A stretch of 5,475 bases of DNA. Origin: Actinomycetota bacterium. Its GTDB lineage: Bacteria; Actinomycetota; Actinomycetes; Mycobacteriales; Jatrophihabitantaceae. Each line of letters begins with the position of its first letter. Position 1 is the stretch's first letter. The notes below the pieces were generated by a model, which did no database searches, was not told the DNA's origin, and worked only from the letters and a program-made list of their open reading frames with translations. The position numbers were made by a program, and so were the translations under genes. Below are positions 4,595 to 5,475 of the stretch, piece by piece. The stretch is taken from contig JAFAWL010000114.1 in assembly GCA_019241805.1 (NCBI GenBank), forward strand, positions 1 through 5,475. The letters are read 5' to 3'.

Positions 4595-5395
4595 GTGGCC
4601 GACGGAACCGATCAGTCCACCCGTGCGGCGACGGCCTTCGGCATCGACATCGGCGGCTCCGGGATCAAGGGTGCCGTCGTCGACACCCGTACCGGCGAGT
4701 TGCTCACGCCCCGGGTGCGGATTGCGACGCCCCAGCCCTCAGACCCGGACGCCGTCGCGGCCGTCGTGGCCGATCTGGTCGCGAAGACCGACTGGCACGG
4801 CTTGGTCGGTGCGACCTTCCCCGCCGTGATCCAGCACGGCGTGGCCCGGACGGCGGCCAACGTCGACAAGAAGTGGATCGGCACGGACGCCGACGCGGCC
4901 TTCAGCAAGGCAACCGGCCTGGAAGTCACAGTGCTCAACGACGCGGACGCCGCCGGCATCGCCGAGGTGCGCTTCGGGGCCGCCAAAGACGTCAAAGGCA
5001 TGGTCATCCTGTTGACGTTCGGCACGGGAATCGGCAGTGCGCTGTTGCTGGACGGCGTCTTGGTGCCCAACACCGAACTCGGCCATGTCGAGCTCGACGG
5101 CCATGATGCCGAGACCCGGGCCTCCGCGGCGGCGAAAGACCGCCACAAGATGACCTATGAGAAGTGGGCCAAGAGGGTCCAGCGCTACATGTCGCACATC
5201 GAGGCGCTGTTCACGCCGGACCTGTTCGTCGTGGGCGGTGGGGTCAGCAAGGACTCGAAGAAGTGGTTGCCGCTGCTCGACCTCCACACGCCGGTCGTCC
5301 CGGCCCAGCTTCTGAACAACGCCGGCATCGTCGGGGCGGCGCTCGCTGCCGTCGCGGACACGACCGAGCAACCCGCCTCCCGCATCGCAGGATGA
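4595..5395 (+). CDS. ppgK: Polyphosphate/ATP-dependent glucokinase (ROK family)
   Basis: Phosphorylates glucose to glucose 6-phosphate using inorganic polyphosphate or ATP; cytosolic. The 266-residue product nearly equals M. tuberculosis PpgK (265). It shows the N-terminal phosphate loop FGIDIGGSGIKGAVVD (15-30), the PpgK-specific block TFPAVIQHGVARTAANVDKKWIGTDA (74-99), the catalytic LNDADAAG (114-121) with Asp116 as expected base, the second phosphate motif LLTFGTGIGSALLLDG (139-154), ELGH (161-164), a Lys/Arg-rich stretch MTYEKWAKRVQRYMSHIE (186-203), and VVGGGVSKDSKKW (212-224). The cysteine-rich zinc motif of typical ROK glucokinases is absent, as expected for PpgK. I choose the GTG at 4595 because GGAG (4586-4589) is five bases before it; the GTG at 4589 would overlap that site and add two residues. 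In M. tuberculosis the next gene is sigA; here the window ends first. Confidence 0.96.
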   Translation: MADGTDQSTRAATAFGIDIGGSGIKGAVVDTRTGELLTPRVRIATPQPSDPDAVAAVVADLVAKTDWHGLVGATFPAVIQHGVARTAANVDKKWIGTDADAAFSKATGLEVTVLNDADAAGIAEVRFGAAKDVKGMVILLTFGTGIGSALLLDGVLVPNTELGHVELDGHDAETRASAAAKDRHKMTYEKWAKRVQRYMSHIEALFTPDLFVVGGGVSKDSKKWLPLLDLHTPVVPAQLLNNAGIVGAALAAVADTTEQPASRIAG

Positions 5396-5416
5396 TCGCG
5401 GACCGCGCTCGCGGCG

Positions 5417-5433
5417 CGGCGTGTCGCACGCCG
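5417..5433. terminator. Small GC-rich hairpin downstream of ppgK
   Basis: CGGCGTG (5417-5423) and CACGCCG (5427-5433) form a perfect 7-bp stem with a 3-base loop, 22 bases after the ppgK stop. No T-tract follows, so it is a weak intrinsic-terminator candidate. The rest of the 80 bases after ppgK shows no gene; if the mycobacterial order holds, this is the start of the region upstream of sigA. Confidence 0.4.
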
Positions 5434-5475
5434 ACCCGCCGATGATCGTGCGCCACGTCGGCAGAACTTCGCGGC

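Noticed and set aside
4465..5106. Arg-rich plus-strand frame overlapping ppgK in another register
   Set aside because: The very high Arg content is typical of an out-of-frame reading of high-GC coding sequence; ppgK motifs define the true frame.
1..5475. Search for mobile elements, CRISPR arrays, toxin-antitoxin or defence genes, tRNA or rRNA
   Set aside because: No transposase or integrase motif, regularly spaced repeats, RNA-gene signature or defence domain was seen; all substantial coding space is explained by the conserved block.

Overview
The window looks like ordinary chromosomal sequence from a high-GC actinobacterium. Coding frames have strongly G/C-biased third positions, several starts are GTG, and the gene set is one I know from Mycobacterium tuberculosis as the block Rv2694c to Rv2702, just upstream of sigA. 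Order and orientation match that block: OB-fold protein (-), DUF3710 (-), dut (-), DUF3093 (+), DUF4193 (-), cei (+), suhB (-), ppgK (+). The small plus-strand gene Rv2695, which I recall between the first two in M. tuberculosis, has no room here. The dUTPase also seems to lack the short extra surface loop described for mycobacterial enzymes. I therefore favour a non-mycobacterial relative within Mycobacteriales or a Frankia-like lineage, but cannot name the genus.

Layout. The left third (1-1559) is a leftward cluster: dut, then the DUF3710 gene coupled through a GTGATG overlap, then, after a short gap holding a 22-bp tandem duplication, an OB-fold gene that runs off the left edge. A 178-bp divergent gap separates dut from the rightward DUF3093 membrane-protein gene. 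That gene converges on the DUF4193 gene across a strong hairpin (2230-2256). DUF4193 and cei diverge from a 372-bp gene-free region. cei and suhB converge across 37 bp. suhB and ppgK diverge from a gap of about 84 bp with a near-symmetrical -10-like element. The last 80 bases hold a small hairpin and no visible gene.

Function. Four products have recognisable roles: Dut removes dUTP and supplies dUMP, SuhB is an inositol-monophosphatase family enzyme, PpgK phosphorylates glucose with polyphosphate or ATP, and Cei is a single-pass envelope protein with a LytR_C domain. DUF3710, DUF3093, DUF4193 and the OB-fold protein have no assigned function. Strands alternate repeatedly, so this is a conserved neighbourhood of short transcription units, not one operon. 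I found no mobile element, CRISPR array, RNA gene, phage gene or defence system. The most notable signals are small: the tandem duplication, paired promoter-like elements in the divergent gaps, and the persistent linkage of uncharacterised genes.
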